From Enterobacteriaceae bacterium UBA3516 (lineage in GTDB: Bacteria; Pseudomonadota; Gammaproteobacteria; Enterobacterales; Enterobacteriaceae), in contig DFPL01000096.1 in NCBI GenBank assembly GCA_002377245.1, forward strand, positions 1 to 6,643: a DNA stretch of 6,643 nucleotides, written 5' to 3'. The notes below the pieces were generated by a model. It worked only from the letters and a program-made list of their open reading frames with translations. It was not told the DNA's origin and ran no database searches. The position numbers were made by a program, and so were the translations under genes. Below are positions 6,136-6,643 of the stretch, in pieces. Within the stretch, counting starts at the first letter, position 1; every line of letters begins with the position of its first letter.

Positions 6136-6643
6136 ATGAAGCCAATTTTTAGCCGTGGCCCGTCGCTACAGATTCGCCTTTTTCTGGCGGTTGTTGTGGC
6201 GCTGGGTGTAATCATTGCGGACAGCCGCCTGGGTACGTTCAGTCAAATCAGAACGTACATGGATACTGCCGTCAGCCCTTTCTATTTTATATCCAATGGT
6301 CCTCGCGAATTACTCGACAGCATGTCGCAGACGCTGTCCTCGCGCGATCAACTCGAACTGGAAAATCGGGCATTACGTCAGGAGTTACTGCTGAAAAACA
6401 GCGAGCTGCTGATGTTAGGTCAATACAAACAGGAGAACGCGCGGTTGCGCGAGCTGCTGGGTTCGCCCCTGCGCCAGGACGAACAGAAGATGGTGACCCA
6501 GGTTATCTCTACGGTTAACGATCCTTACAGCGATCAGGTGGTTATCGACAAGGGCAGCGTCAACGGTGTGTATGAAGGTCAGCCAGTTATCAGCGATAAG
6601 GGTGTTGTGGGTCAGGTTGTCGCTGTGGCTAAGCTCACCAGTC
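6136..6643 (+). CDS. mreC: MreC, rod-shape elongasome scaffold, 5' part (runs off the right edge)
   Basis: MreC is an inner-membrane protein whose periplasmic part binds and activates PBP2 and bridges it to MreB and MreD during cell elongation. The first 169 codons are visible; the E. coli protein is about 367 residues. A short cytoplasmic start (MKPIFSRGPSLQIR) leads into one membrane segment (about 15-29). A periplasmic dimerising coiled coil follows (about 70-108; DQLELENRALRQELLLKNSE, then QENARLRELL) and then the first beta-rich domain (from about 118, with DPYSDQVVIDKGS). The ATG at 6136 gives the canonical start; the ribosome binding site is weak (GAGAA about 13 nt upstream). It is co-oriented with mreB and separated from it by the 6080-6110 hairpin. 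mreD would be expected beyond the window. Identification is secure. Confidence 0.97.
   Translation, partial: MKPIFSRGPSLQIRLFLAVVVALGVIIADSRLGTFSQIRTYMDTAVSPFYFISNGPRELLDSMSQTLSSRDQLELENRALRQELLLKNSELLMLGQYKQENARLRELLGSPLRQDEQKMVTQVISTVNDPYSDQVVIDKGSVNGVYEGQPVISDKGVVGQVVAVAKLTS

Overview
The window comes from the chromosome of a member of the Enterobacteriaceae. The csrD–mreB–mreC order, an MreB that I cannot tell from the E. coli protein by recall, and clearly related but diverged AccB, MsrP, MsrQ, CsrD and MreC all point there. The divergence is strongest in the periplasmic part of CsrD. It does not look like E. coli itself, because msrPQ sits where I recall E. coli having acuI (yhdH) between csrD and accB. 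I cannot fix the genus.

The left half is read on the minus strand. msrP (1494-2495) and msrQ (894-1493) form a tight two-gene unit for the periplasmic methionine sulfoxide reductase and its membrane haem partner; the stop of one touches the GTG start of the other. A sigma70-like promoter (770-797) follows, then a 303-bp decayed aroQ (type II 3-dehydroquinase) at 357-659, then the start of accB (1-335, running off the window). What looks like a long untranslated accB leader is therefore mostly a dead gene.

The right half is read on the plus strand. csrD (2782-4722) encodes the degenerate GGDEF/EAL protein that directs turnover of the CsrB/C small RNAs. A 306-bp gap carries candidate mreB promoters and two imperfect hairpins. 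It is followed by mreB (5029-6072) and the 5' part of mreC (6136 to the window end), the cytoskeletal and membrane parts of the rod-shape elongation machinery. A perfect 10-bp inverted repeat lies between mreB and mreC. The 286-bp gap 2496-2781 is the divergent control region for msrPQ and csrD.

I see no mobile element, CRISPR array, tRNA or rRNA, and no evidence of a wholly new system. The least ordinary thing here is the aroQ remnant: still readable in one frame from start to stop, with about 50 codons lost and one TGA, wedged into the accB leader.
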